DNA of 64,000 nt from Haloferax sp. Q22 (GTDB taxonomy: Archaea > Halobacteriota > Halobacteria > Halobacteriales > Haloferacaceae): positions 44,664-108,663 of the forward strand of contig NZ_LOEP01000017.1 of assembly GCF_001482285.1 (NCBI RefSeq), written 5' to 3'. Within the stretch, counting starts at the first letter, position 1. The number at the start of each line of letters is the position of its first letter. Under the pieces are notes generated by a model. That model was not told where the DNA came from. It saw only the letters and a list, made by a program, of their open reading frames with translations, and searched no databases. Shown one piece after another: positions 44,301 to 53,505 of the stretch. Made by a program: the position numbers and the translations under genes.

Positions 44301-45093
44301 GCTCTCGTACACAATCGAGACGCCCGGCGAGTACGAGGTCACCGTCGTGACGGCGGACGGCGAGACGCTGGCCGACGAGACGGTGGCGGTGAGGCCGCCC
44401 GAGACGGTCGCCGACCTCGCCGACCCGTCTGGAGACGACCACGGCCCCGGCGGGTACGTCTATCCGACGAACGCGGCCTTCGAAGACGGGGCGTTCGACC
44501 TCCGGTCGGTCACGGTCGAACAGACGCCGAGCCGATACCAGTTCAGCTTCGAGGTGGAGAACCTCTACAACGCCTTCGGGAGCAGTCGGGGCTTCTCGCC
44601 GCAGTTGTTCCTCCTGTGGGTGCGCGACCCCGAACTGCAGGGCGGGACTGACGAGAGCCTCGACGACCTCGGGGCGAACGTGACGTTCGACGCGCCGTGG
44701 CACTACCGCCTCGAACTCAGCGGCTTCACCAAGAGCGCCGTCGACGCAACCGGCGCGGCGCTCACCGATGCCGAGGGGAGCGCGGTCACGCTCGGCGAGG
44801 CGGTCGATACCGACGCGAACACCGTCACGCTGACGCTCGACCGGGCCGCCTTCGACGGCGTCGACGCCGCCGACCTCGAAGTCGTCGCCGCGGTCCAGTC
44901 CGAAGACCGGGGGTCGCTCCGCCCAGTCGCGGAGACGGCCGGCGAGTACATCTTCGGCGGCGCGAAGGCGGGCGCGGTCGACGCCGCGCCGCTCCTCGCC
45001 GACCTCGTCACGCCCGACGGGCGGTCGCAGTCCTCGGTCCTCGACTACGCCGCCGGTCAGCGCGCGACGATTCCGTTCGTCCCGCTGGAGTAG
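41380..45093 (+). CDS. Secreted GH97-family glycosidase with an inserted carbohydrate-binding domain and glucodextranase-like C-terminal domain
   Basis: The 1,237-residue protein has a Tat signal (FSRRQFLGG). A GH97 N-terminal beta domain (about 50-310) and catalytic barrel (about 315-610) follow, with VHEPLKPTGERRTFPN and REGVLGQE holding the expected Glu residues of the inverting SusB-like type. A CBM6/35-like domain (about 610-745) lies before the GH97 C-terminal beta domain (SDTRVIDAEIGSYSVVARQ). The last 220 residues (from PSGDDHGPGGYVYP) resemble the glucodextranase C-terminal domain. It probably cleaves alpha-glucans outside the cell. No island box is present; it starts a new region. 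Confidence 0.82.
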   Translation: MFDEQSHTSSDESEFSRRQFLGGLTSLAAATSYTLDVPDGVAATVSNDDDGPVQTVSSPDGSLVVRVDVSNGTPTYAVTSDGRPVVEPSALGFEFADQPAFGTDLAVTGTERSTVDERWSPVWGQYDEIREHYNELRVGLAETTAPERTVTVAIRAFDDGIGLRYVFPEASGFGDFVVTSERTEFAFAGDFTTWWVENDFNSYEYAHDRTPLSDIGDESSFGGAHTPMTMRADDDLYLSVHEASLVDYAAMAVEPVSAGATTFRSTLAPLPDGTKVTASAPHATPWRTLQVGSSPGDLVESTLVVNLNEPRDPADFPQGTDWIEPQKFLGVWWLMITGRADWQYQGPQTGNHGAQTKRMKRYMDFASEHGVPSVLVEGWNEGWRTYPGDGSAMDFDEPYPDFDIEAVAAYGRSLDPPVAMTAHNETAGNVSNYESQLTGESSPFAFYDDLGINSIKTGYVADSGVTIDGETYNHHCQPLVNHHRLVYREAAKHRQMLEVHEPLKPTGERRTFPNVMTREGVLGQEYDAFGYVDPSHHVTFPFTRMLGGPVEYTPGIFDTDSGSGGIETTRAKQLAMYPTYFSGLQMVADLPSSYLADRSATVGVGDVAQAEYADLAGVSTAARWAGAQGGRYVPVDPNTVDAGAGLSWTVESVAEDATYDLHLRYASDGENNAVPEGTPRTATVLVDGSEQGQVTLPPTDYWDDWNAVSTPVSLSAGDNELAVRLGDGDTGGFNLDSVAVTRTGEPMPDPETDPTLGPTVDAFDFVESVPAGPWSDTRVIDAEIGSYSVVARQHDDEWFVGAMTDGNGRALDVPLDFLDDAPGERKGHTKNRNGGHGGSNGRGHTKGAYVLELYSDGIDAAYDSNLDAVRVDEAIVTADTTVLASMVETGGTAMRLRPATNDDLARLPRYRRPEQEVAVEVRDDPFVGESFVTATGSNDGDYIGGTTIRLVVDGDLAATSNVRFGPGTTDARDELSYTIETPGEYEVTVVTADGETLADETVAVRPPETVADLADPSGDDHGPGGYVYPTNAAFEDGAFDLRSVTVEQTPSRYQFSFEVENLYNAFGSSRGFSPQLFLLWVRDPELQGGTDESLDDLGANVTFDAPWHYRLELSGFTKSAVDATGAALTDAEGSAVTLGEAVDTDANTVTLTLDRAAFDGVDAADLEVVAAVQSEDRGSLRPVAETAGEYIFGGAKAGAVDAAPLLADLVTPDGRSQSSVLDYAAGQRATIPFVPLE

Positions 45094-45262
45094 GTCGGCG
45101 CGGCGGCCTGACGTGACTCTCGCTCAGGCTGTCGAAATTGTCCGAACGCCCCCAAACGGTGCGCCTCAACGTCCAGTTCTCCGAACACGTCTATCCACCC
45201 CATATATACACCGACGATAATGGAGGTCCGATTTCTTTTGATTCGCGGGGGAAGCGCCGGCG

Positions 45263-45688
45263 ATGGGACTCCCTGAGATGGACTCGGCTGTGTTGTTCGG
45301 CCTGATTACGATGGTGACGTGGGGGATTTGGATCATTGTAGGCAACGCCGCGTCGGAGTCCATCGACCCGAGGACCGCCGCCGCGATCTCGTATCTCGTC
45401 GCGGCGCTTCTCGCGTTCGGCTTCATCATCGTTTCAGACGCATCGCTCACAGTCACGGCGAGAGGGGGACTACTCGCCGGCGTGGCCGGGTTGTTCACCG
45501 GGATCGGTCTCATCTCGATGTACATCGGGTTCACGCGTGGGTCGACGACAGTCGTCTCCACGCTCGGTGCGATGTACTTCGTCGTCGCGGCCGTCCTCGG
45601 AATACTCGTTCTCGGAGAGAACGTCACACTCACGAAACTCACGGGAATCGCGTTCGCGGTCGTCGGAATCGTCTTGGTCACCCAGTAA
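45263..45688 (+). CDS. Half-size DMT/EamA-type transporter
   Basis: A 141-residue membrane protein with about five helices, half the length of a normal 10-helix EamA permease. Sequence such as LFGLITMVTWGIWIIVGN and the final FAVVGIVLVTQ are typical. Such half-size proteins work as dimers. An ATG at 45278 is an alternative start. The substrate is unknown. Confidence 0.8.
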   Translation: MGLPEMDSAVLFGLITMVTWGIWIIVGNAASESIDPRTAAAISYLVAALLAFGFIIVSDASLTVTARGGLLAGVAGLFTGIGLISMYIGFTRGSTTVVSTLGAMYFVVAAVLGILVLGENVTLTKLTGIAFAVVGIVLVTQ

Positions 45689-45770
45689 GTCGGCGGACGC
45701 TCTCTCGGCGGAGTCGTGCGACCCGCGGCTGTCACAACTGTTATTAGCTAGTTGTATCACTAGGTAATCA

Positions 45771-47219
45771 ATGGCGTCAACGCAACTCCAACACGCCCGA
45801 GAGGGACGCGTCACCCCTGCGATGGAACGCGTCGCAGAGCGCGAGCACCGCGACCCCGAGTTCGTCAGGAAGCAGGTCGCCGAGGGGCAGGCGGTCATCC
45901 CCGCGAACCGGAATCACGACTCGCTCGACCCGATGGTCATCGGCCGCGAGTTCGCCACGAAGGTCAACGCGAACATCGGCAACAGCGAGACGACGAGCGA
46001 CCTCACAGAAGAGTTGGAGAAGCTCCACACCGCGGTCCACTACGGCGCGGACACGGTGATGGACCTCTCGACGGGGTCGAACCTCGACGAGATTCGAGAG
46101 GCGAACGTCGCGTACTCGCCGGTCCCCATCGGTACCGTCCCCATCTACGAGGCGGTCAAGCGCGTCGATAGCCCCGAAGAGATCACCCGTGACCTGCTCC
46201 TCGACGTCATCGAGAAACAGGCCGAGCAGGGCGTCGACTACATGACGATTCACGCGGGCGTGCTGATGGAGCACCTCCCGCTTACCGACGGCCGGAAGAC
46301 GGGCATCGTCTCCCGCGGCGGCTCCATCCTCGCCCAGTGGATGGAAGAAAACGGCGAGCAGAACCCGCTGTACGTCGCGTTCGAGGACATCTGCGACATC
46401 TTCGCCGAGCACGACGTGACGTTCTCGCTCGGCGACGGCCTCCGACCCGGCTGTCTGGCCGACGCCGGCGACGACGCGCAGTTCGCCGAACTCGACACGC
46501 TGGGCGAACTCACGCAAACCGCGTGGGACTACGGCGTGCAGGTGATGGTCGAGGGCCCCGGCCACGTCCCGATGGACCAAATCGCCGAGAACGTCGAACG
46601 CCAGCAGGACGTCTGCGACGGCGCGCCGTTCTACGTCCTCGGGCCGCTCGTCACCGACGTGGCACCGGGCTACGACCACATCACGAGCGCCATCGGCGCG
46701 ACCGAGGCGGGCCGCGCCGGCGCGGCGATGCTGTGTTACGTCACGCCGAAAGAACACCTCGGGCTTCCCGACCGCGAGGACGTGCGCGAGGGGCTCGCAG
46801 CCTACCGAATCGCCGCTCACGCGGCCGACGTTGCGAACGACCTCCCCGGCGCGCGCGACTGGGACGACGCACTCTCGGAGGCCCGCTACGAGTTCGACTG
46901 GACGCGGCAGTTCGACCTCGCGCTCGACCCCGAGCGGGCGCGGTCGTACCACGACCAGACGCTCCCCGGTGACAACTACAAAGAGGCGCGCTTCTGCTCG
47001 ATGTGCGGCGTCGAGTTCTGTTCGATGCGCATCGACCAAGACGCGCGCGAGGCTGACGGCGATATGGAGACAATCGCGACCGCGACCGACCTCGACGCGT
47101 CGCCCGCGGCCGACGCGAACCTCCCTCCGGTCGGCGCGCACGACACCGACCGCGTCCCCGACGAAATCGAAATCGGCGGCGTCACGTTCACGCCCGAGTC
47201 GGCCCACGGCGACGACTGA
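45771..47219 (+). CDS. thiC: Phosphomethylpyrimidine synthase ThiC
   Basis: The 482-residue radical SAM-like enzyme converts aminoimidazole ribotide to HMP phosphate in thiamine biosynthesis. Visible motifs include [19 protein letters not shown] N-terminal sequence, [30 protein letters not shown], and the C-terminal cluster CSMCGVEFC. No TPP riboswitch was recognised upstream; a TATA-like ttattagcta lies about 31 bp before the ATG, which favours protein-based control. It is a single-gene unit. Confidence 0.95.
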   Translation: MASTQLQHAREGRVTPAMERVAEREHRDPEFVRKQVAEGQAVIPANRNHDSLDPMVIGREFATKVNANIGNSETTSDLTEELEKLHTAVHYGADTVMDLSTGSNLDEIREANVAYSPVPIGTVPIYEAVKRVDSPEEITRDLLLDVIEKQAEQGVDYMTIHAGVLMEHLPLTDGRKTGIVSRGGSILAQWMEENGEQNPLYVAFEDICDIFAEHDVTFSLGDGLRPGCLADAGDDAQFAELDTLGELTQTAWDYGVQVMVEGPGHVPMDQIAENVERQQDVCDGAPFYVLGPLVTDVAPGYDHITSAIGATEAGRAGAAMLCYVTPKEHLGLPDREDVREGLAAYRIAAHAADVANDLPGARDWDDALSEARYEFDWTRQFDLALDPERARSYHDQTLPGDNYKEARFCSMCGVEFCSMRIDQDAREADGDMETIATATDLDASPAADANLPPVGAHDTDRVPDEIEIGGVTFTPESAHGDD

Positions 47220-47229
47220 CAGCCGACGA

Positions 47230-47259
47230 CGCAACGGGCCACTGGCCGAACCCGTTGCG
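47230..47259 (+). terminator. Stem-loop after thiC
   Basis: CGCAACGGG and CCCGTTGCG form a 9-bp perfect stem with a 12-base loop, starting 11 bp after the thiC stop. A pyrimidine-rich run (gggttctttttcc) follows about 25 bp later and may also serve as the promoter of the next gene. Confidence 0.5.
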
Positions 47260-47314
47260 CGCGACCACCCCGTGTCGGTGGGTTCTTTTTCCGCGTCGCT
47301 GAAAGGGAGTACCA

Positions 47315-48349
47315 ATGGTCCTCGGCAGTCTCGTCCCGTCGTCGCCGCTCGCGAACGTCGTCGTGATTCTCCTGACGACCGGGGTCATCTGGGTCGGCAG
47401 CGGCTGGCTCGAAGAGTCCGCCGACCACCTCGCGGCGTACTACGGGCTTCCCGCGGTCGTCCAAGGCTCAATCATCGTCGCCCTCGGGTCGAGCTTTCCC
47501 GAGTTCGCCAGCGTCGCCATCGCCGCCACCGCGGGCGTCTTCGATATGGGCGTCGGCGCAATCGTCGGCTCGGCCATCTTCAACATCCTCGTGATTCCGG
47601 CGCTGTCGGGGCTCGCCACCGACGGCGACCTCGAAACGAGTCGGCTCGTCGTCTACAAGGAAGCCCAGTTCTACATGGTCGCCGTCGCCACGCTCGTTGT
47701 CACCTTCTCGCTGGCAGTCATCTACTTCCCCGCGCCCGACGGCTCGGCGCTGACGGGGGAGCTCACCCGCCCGGTAGCGCTCATTCCCCTGCTTCTCTAC
47801 GGGCTCTACCTGTTCATCCAGTGGCAGGACGTTTCGGAGTACGAAAGCGAGGAGGCGGGCGTCGCCGACGGCATCGGCCGGGAGTGGGCGCGCCTGCTCG
47901 GCGGCCTCCTCGTCATTCTCATCGGCGTCGAGCAACTGGTCGGGAGCGTCGAATCGCTCAGCGGGACGTTCGGCGTCCCGACGTTCCTCGCGGGGGTCAC
48001 TATCGTCGCCGCTGCGACGAGCCTCCCCGACACGCTCGTCAGCGTCCGCTCGGCCGCCGACGGCAACAGCGCGACGAGCCTCGGCAACGTCCTCGGGTCG
48101 AACACGTTCGACCTGCTGGTCGCCATCCCCGTGGGCGTCCTCATCGTCGGAAGCGTCCCGGTCGACTTCGCCGTCGCCGTCCCCATGCTGGGCGTGCTGA
48201 CGCTGGCGACCGTCCTGCTGTTCGGCCTGCTCCGAACTGACCTGTCGCTCTCGCGGCTGGAGTGCTACGCGCTCGGCGCGGCGTATCTCGTCTTCGTCGG
48301 GTGGATTATCGCCGAGACCGCGGGCGTCACGAGCCTGCTTCGGAACTGA
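47315..48349 (+). CDS. CaCA-family cation/calcium exchanger
   Basis: A 344-residue membrane protein with about ten helices and the two inverted alpha repeats of the family: [16 protein letters not shown] near residue 50 and [16 protein letters not shown] near 232, each with the acidic Glu/Asp that binds the ion. It exchanges Na+ or H+ for Ca2+. A longer cytoplasmic loop sits near residues 165-190. The ATG at 47315 is clear. Confidence 0.9.
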   Translation: MVLGSLVPSSPLANVVVILLTTGVIWVGSGWLEESADHLAAYYGLPAVVQGSIIVALGSSFPEFASVAIAATAGVFDMGVGAIVGSAIFNILVIPALSGLATDGDLETSRLVVYKEAQFYMVAVATLVVTFSLAVIYFPAPDGSALTGELTRPVALIPLLLYGLYLFIQWQDVSEYESEEAGVADGIGREWARLLGGLLVILIGVEQLVGSVESLSGTFGVPTFLAGVTIVAAATSLPDTLVSVRSAADGNSATSLGNVLGSNTFDLLVAIPVGVLIVGSVPVDFAVAVPMLGVLTLATVLLFGLLRTDLSLSRLECYALGAAYLVFVGWIIAETAGVTSLLRN

Positions 48350-48409
48350 CGGGCGGAAGCGGCCGGCGTCCGCCGCCGCCGACTGCGGGCCGACGCCCGA
48401 CGCCCCGAC

Positions 48410-49309
48410 CTACTCGTCTCGTGGCTCTCTGACCGTCACCACCGGCACCGGCGAGGTCCGGACCAGTTTCTCGGCGACGCTCCCGAGCATGTATCGGTCG
48501 AAGCCCGTGTGGCCGTGGGTGCCCATCACTACGAGGTCAACGTCGTGTTCGTCGATGTACGCGAGGATGCCGTGGTGAATCGACACGTCGCGGCCGACGG
48601 ACTCGCGGACCGTCTCGACGCCCGCGGCGGCCGCCACGTCGCCCGCTTGTTCGACCGCGTCGCTCGCCCGCTCTTCGAGTTCGTCGATGAGGAGCGGCCC
48701 GCGGATGTCCGCGCCGAAGGCGGCGACGTTGACGACCGAGACCGCGTGGAGCGCGGCGTCGGTCGCCGCCGCCAACTCGCTGCCGAACGTGACCGCCGCG
48801 GTCGCACAGGCGCTCCCGTCCGTGGGCGTCAGCACGTCGGCGTAGGGGTACGCGAGGTCGGTCGCCGCGTCCGGTCGGATAGTGAGTACGGGCACGTCTG
48901 ACCGCCGGACGACGCGCTCGGTGGTGCTCCCGAGGAGCAGGCGGCTCAGCCCCGTCCGCCCGTGGGTCGGCATGACGACGAGGTCAACGTCCTGTTCGGC
49001 GGCGTACTCGGTGATGACCCGATACGGCTCGCCGCGTTCGATGCTCGTCACGACCGCCGCGTCGGACTGGGATGCGCGTGCCGCGGCGTCGCTCACGAAC
49101 CGCTCGCCATCGGTTCGGCGGCGCTCGCCTGCCGCTCCGTCGCCTTCGTCTCCCTCGTCGCGCAGGTTCGGGCGTCGCTCGGGCTTCGGCGGAGCGACGT
49201 GCAGCAGGTGGAGGGTCGCGTCGTGGGCGTCGGCCATATCGACGACGTGGTCGAGGACGGCGTCGGCGCCCTCACTCCCGTCGGTCGGGAAGAGCAGTCG
49301 GTCGAACAT
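48410..49309 (-). CDS. Tandem universal stress protein (two UspA domains)
   Basis: The 299-residue protein has two UspA folds. Each ends with an ATP-binding-type glycine motif: [21 protein letters not shown] in the first and [21 protein letters not shown] in the second. The gene is convergent with the exchanger. Such proteins are induced by stress in haloarchaea, but the ligand and target are unknown. Confidence 0.92.
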   Translation of the reverse strand: MFDRLLFPTDGSEGADAVLDHVVDMADAHDATLHLLHVAPPKPERRPNLRDEGDEGDGAAGERRRTDGERFVSDAAARASQSDAAVVTSIERGEPYRVITEYAAEQDVDLVVMPTHGRTGLSRLLLGSTTERVVRRSDVPVLTIRPDAATDLAYPYADVLTPTDGSACATAAVTFGSELAAATDAALHAVSVVNVAAFGADIRGPLLIDELEERASDAVEQAGDVAAAAGVETVRESVGRDVSIHHGILAYIDEHDVDLVVMGTHGHTGFDRYMLGSVAEKLVRTSPVPVVTVREPRDE

Positions 49310-49387
49310 GGTTCGATATTCTCGGCGAACTCACAAAAGCGACGAGGGTGGTCGCCGCGAGGTGAGAAGTCGACCGCGTCCTCGCCG

Positions 49388-49585
49388 TCAGCGCCGAAGT
49401 GCCCAGACCGCCAGTCCGATGACCTCCCGAAGCGTTACGCCCGCTGCGAACACGTACACCGTCTGCAACGGCAGTTCGAGGAAATCGATGGCCGCCACCG
49501 CGAGTGACATCACGATAGCCATCCCGACCCACCCGAGTGCGAACCGGCGTTCCGACGCCGACGTGTGCGTACCCAACTCGACCAT
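49388..49585 (-). CDS. Small two-helix membrane protein
   Basis: A 65-residue protein with two hydrophobic helices (residues about 18-38 and 42-62) and a basic C-terminal end. The frame starts with ATG at 49585 and lies 79 bp upstream of the UspA gene. The family was not recognised, and a real gene is likely but not certain. Confidence 0.55.
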   Translation of the reverse strand: MVELGTHTSASERRFALGWVGMAIVMSLAVAAIDFLELPLQTVYVFAAGVTLREVIGLAVWALRR

Positions 49586-49682
49586 ACTCCCTGACTCGGT
49601 TGAACGTATTTAATTTCTCGTGCTGACACGACGGGGTCGCTGTCGCGGCCAGCCGAGGCGGCTCGACGCCGCTCGGCGTGCG

Positions 49683-51938
49683 TTACTCCTCTTGGGCGTC
49701 GACCACCGCGACGCCCGCGAGGTTCACGATGTCTTTGACTTCGTCGCCGCGCTGGAGGACGTGGACGGGTTTGTCCATGCCGACGAGCATCGGGCCGATG
49801 GCCTCCGCACCGCCGAGACGCTGGAGGAGTTTGTAACCGATGTTCCCCGCTTCGAGGTTCGGGAACACGAGGACGTTCGCCGGTTCGTCGAGCTCCGCGA
49901 AGTCGTAGCTGTCGGTCAGCATCTCCTCGACGAGGGCGGTGTCGGCCTGCATCTCGCCGTCCACCGGGAAGTCCACGTCGGGGTCGGCGTGCAGTTGTTC
50001 GACCGCGTCGCGAGGCTTGCGCGTCCCCTCGTTCGTGACGCTCCCGAAGTCCGAATACGAGAGGAGCGCCGCGCGGGGTTCGACGTTGAAGCGCCGGGCG
50101 AGTTCGGCGGTGTGTTTCGTCACCTCGGCGAGCACGTTCTCGTCGGGGTCGAGGTTGACCGTCGCGTCGGCACAGAAGATAACGCGGTTCCGGAACGTCA
50201 GCATGTAGACGCCGGCCGCGTAGTCGGCGTCGTCGGCCGTGCCGATAATCTGCAGCGGCGGGCGGAGCGCCGACGGGTAGTGGTGGGTTAGCCCCGTCAG
50301 CATCGCGTCCGCGTCGTCCATGGCGACCATCACGCTGGCGAAGTAGTTCGAGTCGCTCCGCACGAGTTCGGCAGCCTCCGTCCGGGTGAGGCCCTTGCGC
50401 TGGCGGCGCTCGTAGAGGTGGTCGACGTAGTGGTTCCACTCGCCGCTTTCGGGGTCGGCGATGGTCGGGTCGAAATCGAGGCCGAGGTCCTCGGCGGTGC
50501 GGAGAATCTCTTTCGTCCGGCCGACGAGGAGAGGTTCGGCGATGCCCTCTTCGACCAACTGGCTCGCGGCGCGAATCATCTTCTCGTCTTCGCCCTCGGC
50601 GAGGACGACCCGCTTGGGGTTCGTCGCCGCCTTGTTGAGGACGACGCGCATCATCTCGCGGGACTTCCCGAGGCGGGCCTCCAACTCCTCGCGGTAGTCG
50701 TCGAGGTCGCGCTCGCGGCGGGCCGCGCCGCTCTCCATGGCCGCCTCGGCGACGGCGGGCGTCACCTCGTAGAGGACGCGTTGGTCGAGCGGCTTGGGGA
50801 TGAGGTAGTCGGGGCCGAACTGGAGCGGGCCGTCGCCGTAGGCCTTGACGACCGCGTCGGGCACGTCCTGTCGGGCGAGGTTCGCCAGCGCCTCGGCGGC
50901 CGCGCGCTTCATCTCCTCGTTGATTTCGGTCGCGCGCACGTCAAGTGCGCCGCGGAAGATGAAAGGGAACCCGAGGACGTTGTTCACCTGATTCGGGTAG
51001 TCGGAGCGCCCGGTCGCCATGATGACCGTGTCGTCGCGGGCGTCCTTTGCGTCCTCGTAGGCGATTTCGGGGTCCGGGTTCGCCATCGCGAAGATGATGG
51101 GGTTGTCGGCCATCGACCGCACCATTTCCTGGCTCACGATGCCGCCGACCGAGAGGCCGACGAGCACGTCCGCGCCCTCGATTGCGTCTTCGAGGTCGCC
51201 GTCGTCGACGCCGCGGGCGAACGGTTCGGCGTACTCGTCGAGGTCGCCGGCGTCGGCCCGCGACTCCGAGAGGACGCCGTCGATGTCGCACAGCGTGATA
51301 TTCTCGTGGGGGATGCCCAGCGAGACGTAGAACCGCGCCGTCGCCGTCGCGGCCGCGCCCGCCCCCGAGAAGGTGACGTTCAGCGACGACAGCTCCTTGT
51401 CCGCGATGTCGGCGGCGTTCAAAAGCGCCGCGCCGGAGATGATGGCCGTACCGTGCTGGTCGTCGTGGAACACGGGGATGTCCATTCGGTCGCGCAGGGA
51501 CTCCTCGATTTCGAAGCACTCGGGGGCCTTGATGTCCTCCAAGTTGATGCCGCCGAACGTCGGCTCCATCGCGGCGACCGACTCCACGAACGCCTGCGGG
51601 TCGTCGTGGTCGAACTCAACGTCGAACACGTCGATGTCGGCGAAGCGCTTGAACAGCACGCCCTTGCCTTCCATCACCGGTTTCGACGCCTGCGCCCCGA
51701 TGTCGCCGAGGCCGAGCACCGCGGAGCCGTTGGAGACGACGCCGACGAGATTGCCCTTCGCCGTGTACTCGTAGGCCGCCGTCTCGTCGTCGGCGATATC
51801 GAGACACGGCGCGGCCACGCCCGGCGAGTACGCCAGGCTCAGGTCGCGTTGGGTGTTCGTCGGCTTCGTCGTCGCAATCTCCACTTTCCCCGCGGGCGGC
51901 CGCCGATGGTAGTCTCGGGCGTCGTCTTCGAGCGTCAT
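49683..51938 (-). CDS. maeB: Malic enzyme with C-terminal phosphotransacetylase-like domain
   Basis: The 751-residue protein has an N-terminal malic-enzyme half ([38 protein letters not shown] as NAD(P) fold; [18 protein letters not shown]) and a C-terminal domain homologous to phosphate acetyltransferase ([15 protein letters not shown], then [15 protein letters not shown]). The pairing is the usual MaeB arrangement; the PTA-like half is mainly regulatory. It converts malate to pyruvate and CO2 with NADP or NAD. It is monocistronic. Confidence 0.95.
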   Translation of the reverse strand: MTLEDDARDYHRRPPAGKVEIATTKPTNTQRDLSLAYSPGVAAPCLDIADDETAAYEYTAKGNLVGVVSNGSAVLGLGDIGAQASKPVMEGKGVLFKRFADIDVFDVEFDHDDPQAFVESVAAMEPTFGGINLEDIKAPECFEIEESLRDRMDIPVFHDDQHGTAIISGAALLNAADIADKELSSLNVTFSGAGAAATATARFYVSLGIPHENITLCDIDGVLSESRADAGDLDEYAEPFARGVDDGDLEDAIEGADVLVGLSVGGIVSQEMVRSMADNPIIFAMANPDPEIAYEDAKDARDDTVIMATGRSDYPNQVNNVLGFPFIFRGALDVRATEINEEMKRAAAEALANLARQDVPDAVVKAYGDGPLQFGPDYLIPKPLDQRVLYEVTPAVAEAAMESGAARRERDLDDYREELEARLGKSREMMRVVLNKAATNPKRVVLAEGEDEKMIRAASQLVEEGIAEPLLVGRTKEILRTAEDLGLDFDPTIADPESGEWNHYVDHLYERRQRKGLTRTEAAELVRSDSNYFASVMVAMDDADAMLTGLTHHYPSALRPPLQIIGTADDADYAAGVYMLTFRNRVIFCADATVNLDPDENVLAEVTKHTAELARRFNVEPRAALLSYSDFGSVTNEGTRKPRDAVEQLHADPDVDFPVDGEMQADTALVEEMLTDSYDFAELDEPANVLVFPNLEAGNIGYKLLQRLGGAEAIGPMLVGMDKPVHVLQRGDEVKDIVNLAGVAVVDAQEE

Positions 51939-52111
51939 TGCTCGTGATGGGTACGGTCAGGTAAGTAGACTCTTCGCTCCGACAGAGACACACCAATGGA
52001 TAATCATGTAGAATTCGGCGGCTCGGCACCGGACTTTCGCGCCGAGAAGGCGGGCGGGTCCGAACGAGGCGGGTCGCGGTCGACGCGGGGGCCGACTCGC
52101 GCGCCGCGCAA

Positions 52112-52402
52112 TCAACGGAGCGAGTCGTGCGGCATCGTGTACAACTGTACGCTCTCCGCGATGGACACCTCCTCGAAGTGGTTCTTCGTTACGAACAGGT
52201 CCGAAACGTCTTCGACCTGTTCGATCGGATAGATATGCTTCGCGCTCCCGTAGCCATGGTAGACCTCGACCGGAACGGCGAACGCAACCTCTCCCTCGTC
52301 GACGTCGACTGTCGCCCCGAACGTCAGCCCCTCGTCGTCGTCGGCGACTGTACAGATGGTCGACGGTACGGTTTCCCCTGCATCGTATCTCTCTTTGGCC
52401 AT
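52112..52402 (-). CDS. Small acidic protein, tandem paralogue A
   Basis: A 96-residue soluble protein whose second half (VYHGYGSAKHIYPIEQVEDVSDLFVTKN in outline) is nearly identical in pattern to the protein at 52905. It has an extra segment of about 13 residues before that core. The ATG at 52402 is preferred over 52429, because the paralogue starts at the matching residue. Function and family were not recognised. Confidence 0.7.
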   Translation of the reverse strand: MAKERYDAGETVPSTICTVADDDEGLTFGATVDVDEGEVAFAVPVEVYHGYGSAKHIYPIEQVEDVSDLFVTKNHFEEVSIAESVQLYTMPHDSLR

Positions 52403-52904
52403 TCGTTGACAACCCACACAATTTTTCATTACTGTATGCAGTATCTCTCCCTACCCATACTCCGGAGACGTACTGCTCAAGTTCCAGCCATATGTCCAAC
52501 GAGCACCGTGATAATTATTACTCAACTCGCAGAACTAACTGATGAGTTGATACGTTTGATGCGGGTGTGGTCACCGGCCGTCGGCTTACCGCGCCACGAC
52601 CGGAACGCGGTCTCTGAGTTCTGGGATCAACCGCTGAACGCGTCGTTCGGGTCTCTTATACGCGAGCTGCTCGGTACCAACCACCGCCGCGATCGGTCCG
52701 AACCGATACGGTCGTCGCCGCGTAGTCACGCATAGCTGTCTCTGAGCTGTCTGGTCGAATCAGTGGCACGTCTGCGAGTTCTGGACCGTTCGACCCATGG
52801 TAAACTATCGGATAGGTCGGCCCCGATGTCTGGTCGTCGAATGCGACTCGCGCTCGCGAGTCGAGCGCGATGTGGAGGGGAACGACAGCGCGACCACGAC
52901 CCAC
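52403..52904. other. Intergenic spacer between tandem paralogues
   Basis: About 500 bp with no convincing gene. The left side holds the AT-rich promoter of paralogue A (around 52,430-52,540). Open frames on both strands have atypical composition. No repeat or RNA was recognised. Confidence 0.45.
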
Positions 52905-53156
52905 TCAGCGGAGCGCGTCGTGGGGAATCGTGTAGAGCCGAACTTCGTCTGCGACCGCCACCTCGTCGGTGTCGCCGCTCGTGACGAACAAGTCCCAGAT
53001 GCGTTCGACTTGCTCTGTCGGATAGACGTGCTTGGCGCTCCCGTACCCGTCGTAGACGTCGACGGGGACGGCGAACGTGATTTCTTCCTCCTCGGCGGGG
53101 ACCGAGCAGATGTCTACTGGTACTGTTTCACCCACTTCGTAGTGTGTAGCCACCAT
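52905..53156 (-). CDS. Small acidic protein, tandem paralogue B
   Basis: An 83-residue protein aligned throughout to the one at 52112 (shared YEVGETVPVDIC, then DGYGSAKHVYPTEQVERIWDLFV, then LYTIPHDALR). The ATG at 53156 matches the paralogue start. The pair is a local duplication followed by a small insertion or deletion. Function unknown. Confidence 0.7.
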   Translation of the reverse strand: MVATHYEVGETVPVDICSVPAEEEEITFAVPVDVYDGYGSAKHVYPTEQVERIWDLFVTSGDTDEVAVADEVRLYTIPHDALR

Positions 53157-53505
53157 GTTGTATGGAACGTTCCTTGTCAGCACCTACGAATCCGCATTTT
53201 CACGGAGTACTGAAGGCACTCATTCGGTTAGAGATTCATGTAACAGCCAATAATTGTTTCTCCGAGTGACAGTCGAGAGGACGATTCCCATCGGCGAGTC
53301 ACCGGGAGACAGGATTGGTAGCCATGTTCACAGCTGATGTAACAAGGTTAGAGTTATTATATCCACCCATTCTGCGCTTGTGAGGTCCCGAAGGCGTTCT
53401 CGCGGTGGTTCGGTCGGGAGTCGCGAGACTCACCGACATCGCGGCCCAGTCAATTGTTTCCAGCGTACGGTACAATTATACTATTTCAATAAACACTTGC
53501 GACTG
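53157..53505. other. Divergent spacer, promoter of the large surface protein
   Basis: About 350 bp without a gene. An AT-rich stretch (acaattatactatttcaataaac at about 53,472-53,494) supplies a TATA element roughly 30 bp before the ATG at 53506. Nothing else was recognised. Confidence 0.5.

Noticed and set aside
45689..45770. Possible TPP riboswitch in front of thiC
   Set aside because: The leader is too short and no conserved thi-box sequence is visible; a TATA element about 31 bp from the ATG leaves no room for one.
53380..53505. Longer N-terminus for the 1,550-residue surface protein
   Set aside because: The extension is Arg-rich and crosses the promoter; the ATG at 53506 begins a clear signal peptide.
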